NCBI GenBank assembly: GCA_947503265.1
Contig: CANNDC010000003.1
Coordinates: 62,001-126,000 of the forward strand
Origin: an uncultured Alteromonadaceae bacterium
GTDB lineage: Bacteria > Pseudomonadota > Gammaproteobacteria > Enterobacterales > Alteromonadaceae
Length of the DNA: 64,000 nucleotides
Reading direction: 5' to 3'
Each line of letters begins with the position of its first letter. The first letter of the stretch is position 1. The position numbers and the translations under genes are program-made. Shown piece by piece: positions 43,833-52,962 of this stretch. Under the pieces are notes generated by a model that was not told the origin of the DNA, did not search any database, and saw only the letters and a list, made by a program, of their open reading frames with translations.

Positions 43833-44262
43833 TTAGTTACGCCAAGCATAACTAAATTTTGAAAATATTCTGTGCTCATGCATTTCTAAATTTCCTAGGT
43901 TTGGGTTATGGGCCCCTTGATCCGAGTAACCCAAATAAAACAAACTATCCGCATTGAGTTTATAAGAAAAAACGAGCTGATTATTAATATTTCTCGTTAA
44001 TGCTGCAATGTCATTATCTGGGTTGTTATCTCGATTAGCACGATATAGCTCAGTATTGCGTTTAATCTTGGTATATTGACTAATCAGTTTTAGCTGGGCT
44101 TTAGTATTAAATTGATAGCTAATGCTCAAGTCACTCTGTTTAGCTCGAAAGATATTACCAGCGTCGAATTGTTGTAATTGACCATCAATCATATGGTGTG
44201 TTTTATCTGAGTCTATTGCACGATATTCATGAGAAAATTCGATATTTGTACTGTTTGATTAA
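43833..44262 (-). pseudogene. C-terminal remnant of an outer-membrane beta-barrel protein (DUF5916-like)
   Basis: About 140 codons open from just after a stop near 44262, with no credible start or ribosome site. The sequence alternates like barrel strands (SDLSISYQFNTKAQLKLISQYT, NNQLVFSYKLNADSLFYLGY) and ends HRIFSKFSYAWRN, the normal C-terminal strand of DUF5916-type barrels. The full protein would be several hundred residues longer, so the 5' part has been lost. Confidence 0.6.
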
Positions 44263-44488
44263 AGCAGATCAGTTAATTCTATAAGCCTAAAACACACTAT
44301 CCGCCTGTTTCTAGCACTATATTCTTTCCGCCTTCCAATTCTCAAAATTTACATTCTAACTATCGGCTACTGGTACTCACTATAGAAAAACATATTCAGA
44401 AAGTGAGAGTTTTTCATCAGCCAGATCACTTAAAGCAATAGTAAAAATTATTGAAATGACATTTTTTAACTTTAGTCGGAGAACACAA

Positions 44489-46588
44489 ATGAAGCTCTTT
44501 TATCTTTCCGTGATTTTCTTTTCTTTGCTGTCAGTAGGTTGCGCAACCAATATCAAATCAAGTCAAACAACAAGTGCAACCGGTTATCATTACGCCTTGC
44601 CACTATCTCAACTTCAAGTGTCTGTAAAAGAAACTATTACCTATCCAAATGATGCCAAGTTTTATTCAGAAGCAATTGTGCCCATTCCAACAGAATATCG
44701 ATCTGTACCAGTTAAAGATTTATCCGATGAAGCTCGCGAGAAAATTATGCAACTAGTTATTGAGAACTGCTACAGCAAAGGTAAAGCCAGTACTAAGCAT
44801 GAACTGACAAATTTCAACACCGACATTGTTGCTGATTGGTCTAAACAGCAGTCAATTAGCATTGATCCGCAAGTTTTCTCTTCGGGAAAATTGACCATTG
44901 AGCGGTATTCCAACGGAATGCTTAAATCCATTGACTTTAATACAACGGGCAAAGCGGGTGAAGTACTTAAAACGACATTAGCATTGGCGGGCACTATTGC
45001 CGGTTACGCTAGTGGAACCCCAATTGCAGTCGGTACTTCCAGTGAAAAGGAAGATTCCAATCGACCAGAATCGTCTGAACTACATAACCTAGGACCAGAT
45101 TCAACGAACATTGGGGAGTCATGTGAGGAAGAAAGAGCGCGATTATTCCTTGCCCTGCAGATCGAAGACTTTGTAACTGAAAAATCATCAAATATCCTGC
45201 AAATTGCAGTTTTTAGGGGCTTGTTAACCTTAAAAACATTTCAACAATCAAAAGAAATTAAAAATAAATTAGAAACCTTTGACGAAAAACTGCTAAATCT
45301 TGCAGTCCAGTTACAGGCTGCGACTCAGGAAGCGGAAATCACTAAAACACAAGCGGAAATAAAACGCGTAAGCCAAGCAAAGACGATGTTACAGCACCGT
45401 GCCAATTCAATAACCGCCCTGCAAACCAAACATATTGAAGCGCTTAAAAAAGAGTTCTCTGTCAAGCAAAAGGAAGTCACAACAAAAACATATTATCCAA
45501 ATATAGAAGACTTAACAGTAAACCCTACAAACGACGGCAATCTATCTGACGTAGATAAGCGCAAAATAGAAAAAGTATTTGCCAATTTATTTGTTGCAGT
45601 GACTTTACAGCGTTTAAAAGCAGTAAAACGCGCTGAAACAAAAAACGACAACGATTGCGAAAAATCTGAGTGTGAGTGCGAATGTGAGGTTAACAATCCA
45701 GAATTTGAAAATCATATCGCATACCGAGATCCAGAACTCTTTAGAGTCACTTACTGGAAGAAAAATGAAATCAGTAATGGAGGTAGTGATTCAGGCAGTG
45801 TTAGCAACAGTAATACAGAAAACACTCTAGCGCCGCCAGAAAAAAAGTATCAATGGGCGCAAGCCAAATCGGAAATTCATACGTTATTTTCTTCTAAAAG
45901 TCCTATTGCCTATCTTGAATATCAATCCAGTGCTTGGGGAAATCGTGCAATGACTCTCGATTTTCAAGCAAACGGCATGCTAACAACGGTAAATTATACC
46001 TACGATGCCAGTGCTGAGAATTTCATCAATGGCTTAAATGAGGGTACAACTAACTACATCAATAAACTAAAAGAGGCGCAAACAGCCAAATTTGAAATAA
46101 ACAAATCCCGCAGAGATGAACAATTAGCAGTTGTTGATTTCCAGCAGCAGCAACTTGTTAAAGAAAAAGCACTAATAGAAGCACAATATGAACTTGGACT
46201 TGCCACGCAAGAAAGTACTGTGCAACTCAATGAATTAGAGCAACAGATAGCTCTACTTGAACAACAGAAAAACCTCATAAACGCGCAAACCGAGTTTGAC
46301 ATTGCAGAACAAACATCAACGTCAGGGTTAGATGCCAAAATTCTTGAAGCAGATCTCGCCAAATTAAAAGCACAACAGGCATTAAATAATCAAGTATCAG
46401 GAGGCGATGCTGTTGCCAATCAAACTCAAACAATGCTTAGCCTTATTCAATTACAAAACCAACTGGCTGACGAAGATGATCAAAGCAAAATCTCTGACCT
46501 AAACAAACAAATTAATGAATTGGAAATCACGTTAAAAGTTTTACTAAAAGAACTGGAATTCAGGGGAATAGTTAACACCGAAAAGTAG
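44489..46588 (+). CDS. Large coiled-coil lipoprotein of unknown function
   Basis: 699 residues from ATG 44489 (GGAG precedes it). The lipoprotein signal ends LLSVGCATN. Two regions share a pattern: FSSGKLTIERYSNGMLKSIDF near 130 and AMTLDFQANGMLTTVNYTYD near 490, each followed by a helical stretch. Between them is an acidic, cysteine-rich patch (DNDCEKSECECECEVNNPE). Residues 250-330 and 530-690 are long Gln/Glu/Lys-rich coiled coils. I recognise no named family. It begins a run with two serine protease genes (46 and 33 bp gaps), so it may be their anchor, inhibitor or target (inference). Confidence 0.8.
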   Translation: MKLFYLSVIFFSLLSVGCATNIKSSQTTSATGYHYALPLSQLQVSVKETITYPNDAKFYSEAIVPIPTEYRSVPVKDLSDEAREKIMQLVIENCYSKGKASTKHELTNFNTDIVADWSKQQSISIDPQVFSSGKLTIERYSNGMLKSIDFNTTGKAGEVLKTTLALAGTIAGYASGTPIAVGTSSEKEDSNRPESSELHNLGPDSTNIGESCEEERARLFLALQIEDFVTEKSSNILQIAVFRGLLTLKTFQQSKEIKNKLETFDEKLLNLAVQLQAATQEAEITKTQAEIKRVSQAKTMLQHRANSITALQTKHIEALKKEFSVKQKEVTTKTYYPNIEDLTVNPTNDGNLSDVDKRKIEKVFANLFVAVTLQRLKAVKRAETKNDNDCEKSECECECEVNNPEFENHIAYRDPELFRVTYWKKNEISNGGSDSGSVSNSNTENTLAPPEKKYQWAQAKSEIHTLFSSKSPIAYLEYQSSAWGNRAMTLDFQANGMLTTVNYTYDASAENFINGLNEGTTNYINKLKEAQTAKFEINKSRRDEQLAVVDFQQQQLVKEKALIEAQYELGLATQESTVQLNELEQQIALLEQQKNLINAQTEFDIAEQTSTSGLDAKILEADLAKLKAQQALNNQVSGGDAVANQTQTMLSLIQLQNQLADEDDQSKISDLNKQINELEITLKVLLKELEFRGIVNTEK

Positions 46589-46634
46589 CATTGAAAAACA
46601 CGATAGAGGTTGTTTAATTTAACTTAAAAGGAAA

Positions 46635-47843
46635 ATGATGATGTTAGACAAGATGAATGAAAAGTATATTATTTTGAAAACCGATGGTGTCATAGTGCCC
46701 ACAATGGACAATATGGGAGCATTTTTTTCAAACTCACCACAATTTCACATAGAACCAGACAGAATCTCTGTCGAAACTGCTGAGCTTACTTCAAAAGAGC
46801 AACGAGATGTTCGCAGGGATCCTAGCGTTAGAGCGATTGCACAGTCGATGCCTATGACTTTGATTGAGCCAGTTGAAAAATCATCTGCCATTGAGAATTA
46901 CGATTCAGATGTTTGGGGCATAGAAGCGATAGGAGCAACAGATTGTCCGTTCAACGGAGAAGGCATTAATGTTGCTGTAATTGATACCGGAATTGACCGA
47001 AATCATGAGGCATTTTCGGGAATGGATATCGTGCAGGCAAACTATACAACCGAAGCGGATGATGATATCCATGGGCACGGCACACACTGCGCTGGTTCGA
47101 TTTTTGGCCGTCCAGTTAATGGCACTCGCATAGGCGTCGCCCCGGGAGTCAATAAGGCGATTATTGCTAAAGTGTTAGGTAAAGGCGGCAACTCCTCAAT
47201 GCAAGTTGCTGATGCAATAAGATGGGCGCTGAACGAAGGTGCGCATGTGATATCGATGTCGCTCGGTATGGACTTTCCAAAATTAGTAAACGATCTTGTA
47301 GAGTATTACGGGAATGATTTTATAAGACCAGCAACATCAATTGCGTTAGAAAGGTACCGTCAGAACGTCAATTTATTCTCTCAGCTAGCCAATTTAGTCA
47401 ATGCTCAAGGTGCCTTTGGTGATGGCGCATTAATCGTAGCAGCAGCGGGTAACGAATCTAATCGTCCAAAATACGAAATTGCAGCAGCCCCTCCTTCAGC
47501 CAGCAACGGCATTATTTCAGTCGGCGCATTAGAAAAAATCGACGGTCGATATTCGTCAGCAAATTTTTCGAACAACCAAGTGGATATTTCTGCCCCAGGG
47601 GTAAATATCATTTCAGCAGCATTGGGCGGAGGGTTAGTGTCGATGAGCGGAACTAGCATGGCTACCCCATACGTAGCTGGAGTTTCAGCTTTGTGGGCGC
47701 AAAGACAGCGTATTAGAACGAGTCAAATCGAAAGCTCTACTTTACGTGCAAGACTCATCGCTAGCGGCAGCTACACGAAGATGGTTCAAGGTTTTGAAGA
47801 AGAAGATGTAGGCACGGGCATTGTACAAGCACCTAAACAATGA
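46635..47843 (+). CDS. Subtilisin-like serine protease (S8) without a signal peptide
   Basis: 402 residues; ATGs at 46635, 46638 and 46641 are all possible after AAGGA. A propeptide-like N-terminus of about 85 residues comes before the catalytic domain. The triad is complete: Asp in NVAVIDTGIDRNH, His in DIHGHGTHCAGS, Ser in SMSGTSMATPYVAG, with the oxyanion Asn in VAAAGNESN. It has no signal peptide, odd for a secreted-type protease, so it may act in the cytoplasm or use another export route. A trypsin-like protease gene follows after 33 bp. Confidence 0.9.
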   Translation: MMMLDKMNEKYIILKTDGVIVPTMDNMGAFFSNSPQFHIEPDRISVETAELTSKEQRDVRRDPSVRAIAQSMPMTLIEPVEKSSAIENYDSDVWGIEAIGATDCPFNGEGINVAVIDTGIDRNHEAFSGMDIVQANYTTEADDDIHGHGTHCAGSIFGRPVNGTRIGVAPGVNKAIIAKVLGKGGNSSMQVADAIRWALNEGAHVISMSLGMDFPKLVNDLVEYYGNDFIRPATSIALERYRQNVNLFSQLANLVNAQGAFGDGALIVAAAGNESNRPKYEIAAAPPSASNGIISVGALEKIDGRYSSANFSNNQVDISAPGVNIISAALGGGLVSMSGTSMATPYVAGVSALWAQRQRIRTSQIESSTLRARLIASGSYTKMVQGFEEEDVGTGIVQAPKQ

Positions 47844-47876
47844 ACATTATTCACGTATCTTGAATTGGAGAAAATT

Positions 47877-48749
47877 ATGTCTATAACAAATGACGAGCTA
47901 CCTGTATCAAACAATAGCGACTATGAATATACACCGTCGCATGATGACTTCCAAACACTGGTTGACTGGGTGGATGACTCTGGTCTCGACAATGTTCCAG
48001 AGCACCAGCTACATGATCAAGATTGGGAACAGATAATTGACGTAACTGATTACACTGACCCACCCGATGTTGCAGGTTTCGACCTTGCTCAGCCAGAAAC
48101 AGTTTGTGGCAGAGACGATAGAGTGAAAATTCCCAATACCACCATTGCGCCGTATAAATTTATTTGTAAGCTCTTTATTAAAGGCGCGAATGGCAAGCGC
48201 TATATTGGCTCCGGATTCTTTATTGGTCCTAGGTGTATTATTACCAGCGGACATTGCCTGCATTCTTCGGAAGGCTGGGTTGAGGAAATTCTTGTTGTTC
48301 CAGGTATGAATGGAGAACGAGCCCCTTTTGGCAGTCAGGTTAGCAAACGCTTTTACTCCGTAAACGGCTGGATTAACAATAAAAACTCAGATTTTGATTA
48401 CGGTGCAATCATTTTGCCTGATAACACTTTATTCAACCGAGTTAGGGGACATTTTGGTTATAAAGAGGTGGCGGGGTTACCTTTATTGAACAATGCGGGA
48501 TACCCTGGTGATAAGCAGCCGCATACAGAGCTCTGGTACAATGCAGGAAGAGCGACTCGAAGAACTGAATACAAATTCTACTATATGATTGACACTGCAG
48601 GCGGGCAAAGTGGCAGTCCTACATACGTTAGGCAAGGTAACGGTGGGTTTGTCGTTGGCGTGCATGGTTATGGGGGCTGCCCAAACAAATGCGTACGAGT
48701 TCAAGGAAGCGTACTACAAAGATGGGCCGAATGGCGTCAAATGAATTGA
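47877..48749 (+). CDS. Trypsin-like serine protease (S1/V8 type) without a signal peptide
   Basis: 290 residues from ATG 47877 (GGAGAAAATT precedes it). An acidic N-terminal stretch of about 85 residues rich in Asp leads to a chymotrypsin-fold domain with His in IITSGHCLHS, Asp in NKNSDFDYGAIILPD and Ser in GGQSGSPTYV, resembling glutamyl endopeptidase/V8 enzymes. No signal peptide is seen. The acidic N-terminus may be a propeptide that the neighbouring subtilisin removes (inference). A hairpin terminator follows. Confidence 0.88.
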   Translation: MSITNDELPVSNNSDYEYTPSHDDFQTLVDWVDDSGLDNVPEHQLHDQDWEQIIDVTDYTDPPDVAGFDLAQPETVCGRDDRVKIPNTTIAPYKFICKLFIKGANGKRYIGSGFFIGPRCIITSGHCLHSSEGWVEEILVVPGMNGERAPFGSQVSKRFYSVNGWINNKNSDFDYGAIILPDNTLFNRVRGHFGYKEVAGLPLLNNAGYPGDKQPHTELWYNAGRATRRTEYKFYYMIDTAGGQSGSPTYVRQGNGGFVVGVHGYGGCPNKCVRVQGSVLQRWAEWRQMN

Positions 48750-48765
48750 TTATTTGGCATACCTA

Positions 48766-48801
48766 GTTTTCCAACCTTCATGGACGTTTAGGTTGGAAAA
48801 C
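48766..48801 (+). terminator. Hairpin after the protease run
   Basis: GTTTTCCAACCT and AGGTTGGAAAAC form a perfect 12-bp stem with a 12-base loop, 17 bp after the trypsin-like stop. The T-rich ATTTTTCC lies about 8 bases further, so termination is likely though not classic. Confidence 0.6.
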
Positions 48802-48840
48802 CTTGATTCATTTTTCCGTAAAATAGTGACTTTGATTTTG

Positions 48841-49194
48841 CTAACCAACCCCACCATAGCAAGTCATTTTCACTACATTCCTTGGCCTGTCGGTCAACAC
48901 AGAAATCCATTTTGATTCGGATTGGATGTCACCGAAGGCGATTTTGTTTTGACTCGAAAATAGGAAGGTTTCAACGTGCTTTTTCGAAGTGATTTTCACA
49001 CCGATACAGTTGTCACCTTCGACTCGCATGACATAAATATCCTCGGAATTACTACTTTGCAACGCATCTTTAGGCTGAAGAACATTCAAAAAATAGACGT
49101 TGTTACTTTTATCGATGTTCTCAATTAACAACGTTTTCAAACTGATGCGGCGAATATAATCGGCGACTGAAAGGAAAAAATTGATAGCATAGCG
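48841..49194 (-). pseudogene. C-terminal fragment, possibly of a polysaccharide lyase
   Basis: The frame is open from just after a stop at 49195-49197 to the stop at 48841, with no ATG and no ribosome site. NNVYFLNVLQPKDA, then GVKITSKKHVETFLFSS, resembles the C-terminal beta-sandwich of heparinase II/III-type lyases. The assignment is tentative. It lies next to an IS91-type remnant and was probably left after a deletion. Confidence 0.4.
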
Positions 49195-49263
49195 CTAATA
49201 CCCTGTCCCTTCATAGTTAGATCCATCTTCAGGCAAATACTCAAATACCTTGGCAAAGTCTTT

Positions 49264-49471
49264 CTAGCTTGTCCAGCTCGTCGGACTTGAAAAATACGCC
49301 AGCGTGTAACGAACCACTAGACCTTCTTTTTCTAAATACCTAGCGATGCGATGGCTGATGGTGTTAACCAGCGTTACCATGTCGTCATGTGAAGGCGCTT
49401 TGATGTTGGTAAAGGTTGTGCAGAGCGGGCATTTTACCTTGGTTGATGTAATAAGTTGTTCTGACGATCAT
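49264..49471 (-). pseudogene. IS91-type transposase remnant
   Basis: On the minus strand, a short frame reads KVKCPLCTTFTNIKAPSHDD, MVTLVNTISHRIARYLEKEG and LVVR before going off the family pattern and hitting a stop at 49264. This is the Pro-(S/T)-x-(D/E)-(D/E)-...-RIxRYLExxGL segment typical of the middle of IS91-family (Y2/HUH) transposases. The rest of the gene is missing and frames are broken upstream. Confidence 0.5.
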
Positions 49472-49554
49472 TTTCACGCTCCATACTTATTCAGTTAATT
49501 GGTAAACAAGTTTAAAATACTTGTAGCTGGGGAATAACGCGACATTTGATTGGT

Positions 49555-50196
49555 TTACACACCCATCATCTTTTTAAACAGCACACCAGCCTGAGTTCGG
49601 TTATTTAGACCAAGTTTTTTCAAGATGGCAGAGCCGTGTTGCTTGATGGTGGTTTCTTTGATCCCAAGCTCATAGGCAATTTGTTTGTTGAGCAGGCCGT
49701 CGGCCATCATTTTGAGTACAGTGAATTGTTGCGGTGTAAGCAATTCGAGCTTGCTGGCGAACTCGGTTTCTTCTGAAGACGAGTCTAAGTTTTGAATTTG
49801 CGTCGCAAGCTCATCGGGCAACCATTGTCTGCCATCTAAAACCTGTTCAATGGCCAGTGCAATATTGTCAAGAGAAGTCGATTTGGGAATAAAACCACTT
49901 GAGCCTAAGTCGAGCGCTTTGCGCACAATTTGTGGATCTTCCTCGCCCGAAACAATGATCACTAAAACGTCTGGGTAACGATGACGTATTTGACTCAATC
50001 CCATTAGCCCGTCGTTTCCGGGCATATTGAGATCCAGAAATACCAATTCAATTTCGTCATCTTGTGCGAGCAAACTGAGCGCATCTGGCAAGTTCGAAGC
50101 CTCAAGAATGTTGTCGCCGAGCATTGAGTTTACTGCCTGTTTTAAGGCGACTCTGAATAGCGGATGATCATCGGCAACTAAGGCTTTAACAGACAT
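49555..50196 (-). CDS. NarL/LuxR-family response regulator (AgmR/CrbR-like)
   Basis: 213 residues. The receiver has the acid pair in LVADDHPLF, the phosphoacceptor Asp in LVFLDLNMPGNDG and Lys in GFIPKST. The C-terminal LuxR helix-turn-helix reads LTPQQFTVLKMMADGLLNKQIAYELGIKETTIKQHGSAILKKLGL (residues 154-198; key A-D-G-L-N-K-Q-I-A, T-K-H). No kinase is adjacent. Close relatives of this size control acetate or alcohol utilisation in other gammaproteobacteria. Here it stands at the edge of the polyhydroxybutyrate locus and may control it. Confidence 0.87.
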   Translation of the reverse strand: MSVKALVADDHPLFRVALKQAVNSMLGDNILEASNLPDALSLLAQDDEIELVFLDLNMPGNDGLMGLSQIRHRYPDVLVIIVSGEEDPQIVRKALDLGSSGFIPKSTSLDNIALAIEQVLDGRQWLPDELATQIQNLDSSSEETEFASKLELLTPQQFTVLKMMADGLLNKQIAYELGIKETTIKQHGSAILKKLGLNNRTQAGVLFKKMMGV

Positions 50197-50281
50197 GAAA
50201 AATTGGCGTTCCTGAAAAGGGTTATCTCATCATAAAGCATACGAGAGCCCAAGTTTGTGCTCAAGTACTTTGTGTTCAAGC

Positions 50282-50307
50282 AAAAAAAGAGGCAGCTAGG
50301 CTGCCTC
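50282..50307 (-). terminator. Rho-independent terminator of the TonB-receptor gene
   Basis: GAGGCAGC-TAG-GCTGCCTC at 50289-50307, a perfect 8-bp stem. It is followed on the minus strand by seven T (50288-50282). It sits 40 bp beyond the receptor stop at 50348 and separates it from the response regulator gene. Confidence 0.88.
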
Positions 50308-50347
50308 AACATGGTACTACATATGAAATCGTACTTATCCTTTTAAA

Positions 50348-52708
50348 TTAAAATGAGAAACCAACTGTTAATTGCACGGTACGCGGGTCACCGTAGTAAC
50401 CGATCAAGGTGTTGTCTCCGCCTAAACCGGGTGTATACAAGCTGATATCGCTAGGATCACTTGGGTCTGGCGTAACAAATTGATATCCGCCTACTAAATA
50501 TTCTTCATCCGTCAGATTTTTACCGTGTAAACCGACATTCCAACGTCCATCGTCGCTATACCAAACGGCACTTAGGTTAAGCAAACCATAGCCATCTTGG
50601 TTCAATAAGTTGTCTTGCTCAAACAGGCTGTATTCACTGCGATGGTAATAGTTTGCGTTGAATGCAACGTCCCCTGCCCCAGTTTCCATCAAATAGCTGA
50701 TTGCAAAGTTAGCCGTTGTGTCTGGGGTATTGGATACCGAGAATCGGTCAGCAATGTTTGTTGGACCATTTTCAGTAGCTTCAATCACCTCTTCAAATTC
50801 GGTGTCTATTAATCCCAAAGATAAGCTGAGTTTCAGGTCTTGGGTAGCGGCATAAACTATCTCAGCTTCAACCCCTTGTGAGTTTGATTTGCCCACATTT
50901 CCCAAACGTTGGTTCAAGTCTGTGGAGCTGTCACCGGGTAACACGGAAATGTATTGGCGATCTTTGTGATCTAGCGTGAATAGCGTCACGTTTGTTCTGA
51001 CCGAATTGGACCAATCAGCTTTCATACCCACTTCAAAGCTATCAACCACTTCAGGGTTAACCGCTGGCTCACTCACTGTTGCGCGAGGGTTGTAAGTGCC
51101 TGATTTGAAACCTTGTGCATAACTGGCAAAGACCAGAACATCATCGTTAACTTGGTATTCGACACCCAGTCTAGGCGTGAAGCGGCTCCAACTTTCTTTT
51201 GAAGGTGCGTCAAGTGTACCGTCACCATTTGTGTCGGTGCCCAAAACTTGCGGTACGGGATCATCATTTGTTCGAACATAGCCGGGGATCCAGCCAGTGC
51301 TTGGATACACATTGTCGAAAATCAGTCCGTTTTTCACAGACGCTTGTTTTTCTTCGTCTGTGTAACGGGCACCTAGGGTCATGGATAATTGGTCTGTAAT
51401 ATCAAACGAAGCTTGCGCATAAGCCGCGATACTTTCACTGTTATTGCAACCGCTAACTTCACGAGTTAAGCCAGGCGTTCCGAACGCAGCGCGGCCTAGC
51501 ACGCCTAATATTGCCTCAAATTGACCACAAGATTCACCGTCGTAGTAATAAACACCACTGACTAAACTAAAACTGTCAGATTCGTAATTGGCTTGAATTT
51601 CATGGGTGGTATTTTCATCTTCGTAAATAGCCGGAACATCAAATATATCAATGGCCGTATTGTCAAAATCAATATTGGTAGGAGAGTAACTTTCTCTTGA
51701 TGAACCTATGTATTTTAGGCTCAGTGAGTCGTTTACATCCCAGTTAGCCATCAAACTAAAGCCTTCCAATTCCACTTTGTTTTCGGTTGGCAGACTGGTG
51801 TAGGAATCGTAAACACTGTCGGGAACAGGCGCGTCCGTAACGATACTTGGCAGTAATCGAAAGCCACCTTTGGAGTTCGAATCATCGTCGGTTTTATCCC
51901 AGCTCAAGCGGAAAAACACGTCTTCTGATGGCGTAAATTCAACAGTTACTCGTGCAGCGGTGACGTCTTTGTTGTAGTTTTCAAGATCTTGATTGGGTAA
52001 GGCAGATTGCAAGAAAGTACCAAATCCGTCTCGGTTTAAAGTAGCAAAGCCAGCTCCGATGTAGAGCTTATTTTCTATCAATGGAAACTGACCGGTTACT
52101 TTCAGATCTCTTTGATTGTAACTACCAACGGTGGCACGGACATTCAGTTCAGCATCACCGCTCATGGGCTTAGTGATGTATTTTACTGCGCCCCCAATGG
52201 TATTTTTCCCATACAGTGTGCCTTGTGGCCCGCGCAAAACTTCGATACGTTCAACATCAAGCAAATCTAGCACTGCGCCTTGTGGGCGAGCTAAATACAC
52301 ATCGTCAATGTAGATACCCACACCCGGTTCATATCCCCAAAGTGGATCTTGCTGGCCTACACCGCGGATGAAAGCCGTGAGGGTGGAATTTGTACCACGA
52401 CTGGTTTGCAAAGTGGTATTTGGTGAAAACTGAGCGATTTCAGTAATGTCTTCCGCACCCATAGATTCGAGTTGCGCAGCCCCGACTGAAGTAATCGAAA
52501 TTGGCACTTCTTGTAGGCTTTCAACCGATTTACGGGCGGTAACCTCGATTTTCTCTAATCCCCCTTCTTGCTCAGCTTGCTCTTGTGCATTGGCTGTTGA
52601 AACTGAAGCTAGCGTTAGCGAGATAGACATAGCGCACGCGATTGCGCCAGATAATTTGTGCAGCTTAAATGATCGATTGTTAGTGTGTTTAGCTTTTATG
52701 TTACGCAT
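50348..52708 (-). CDS. TonB-dependent receptor, probably for hydroxybutyrate oligomers
   Basis: 786 residues. A signal peptide ends near ASVSTANAQ; the TonB-box-like EKIEVTARKS follows; the plug domain has VPISITSVGAAQLES, TAFIRGVGQQDP, GIYIDDVYLARPQGA and VERIEVLRGPQGTLYGKNT. The barrel ends in DPRTVQLTVGFSF with the C-terminal Phe. Substrate cannot be read from the sequence. It is divergent from a GntP permease, two esterases and 3-hydroxybutyrate dehydrogenase, so import of 3-hydroxybutyrate oligomers is a fair inference. No iron or cobalamin genes are near. Confidence 0.92.
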   Translation of the reverse strand: MRNIKAKHTNNRSFKLHKLSGAIACAMSISLTLASVSTANAQEQAEQEGGLEKIEVTARKSVESLQEVPISITSVGAAQLESMGAEDITEIAQFSPNTTLQTSRGTNSTLTAFIRGVGQQDPLWGYEPGVGIYIDDVYLARPQGAVLDLLDVERIEVLRGPQGTLYGKNTIGGAVKYITKPMSGDAELNVRATVGSYNQRDLKVTGQFPLIENKLYIGAGFATLNRDGFGTFLQSALPNQDLENYNKDVTAARVTVEFTPSEDVFFRLSWDKTDDDSNSKGGFRLLPSIVTDAPVPDSVYDSYTSLPTENKVELEGFSLMANWDVNDSLSLKYIGSSRESYSPTNIDFDNTAIDIFDVPAIYEDENTTHEIQANYESDSFSLVSGVYYYDGESCGQFEAILGVLGRAAFGTPGLTREVSGCNNSESIAAYAQASFDITDQLSMTLGARYTDEEKQASVKNGLIFDNVYPSTGWIPGYVRTNDDPVPQVLGTDTNGDGTLDAPSKESWSRFTPRLGVEYQVNDDVLVFASYAQGFKSGTYNPRATVSEPAVNPEVVDSFEVGMKADWSNSVRTNVTLFTLDHKDRQYISVLPGDSSTDLNQRLGNVGKSNSQGVEAEIVYAATQDLKLSLSLGLIDTEFEEVIEATENGPTNIADRFSVSNTPDTTANFAISYLMETGAGDVAFNANYYHRSEYSLFEQDNLLNQDGYGLLNLSAVWYSDDGRWNVGLHGKNLTDEEYLVGGYQFVTPDPSDPSDISLYTPGLGGDNTLIGYYGDPRTVQLTVGFSF

Positions 52709-52832
52709 AGGGTGTGTCCTTTTTTACGTCATTTTATTATTCAATCGTGTTTAAGGTCGCCGATACACGGCAATTGGCTGCGGTCCTAGCCTTGTTGATA
52801 ATTACTTTAAATCAGAATCAAGCGTTTGGCTT

Positions 52833-52850
52833 TAGTACCATAGTACTATG
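52833..52850. promoter_or_regulatory. Palindrome in the TonB-receptor/permease divergent promoter
   Basis: TAGTAC-CATA-GTACTA (52833-52848), overlapping the perfect CATAGTACTATG (52839-52850), lies midway between the divergent starts at 52708 and 52963. It is a good candidate site for the NarL-type regulator encoded at 49555-50196 or for another local regulator; which one is inference. Confidence 0.5.
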
Positions 52851-52962
52851 TCGTTTTCCTTCAAAAACAGACAGACTAAACACAGATAAGGTCTAACTCA
52901 CTTCATTGGTCTGCGGTCACGGGCTTACGGTTAAACTGTTATCTAATAAAGAAGGAAACACT

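Noticed and set aside
46054-46362. A minus-strand serine- and cysteine-rich frame of 102 codons
   Set aside because: It is the antisense of the Gln/Glu-rich coiled coil of the lipoprotein. Its composition is explained by that.
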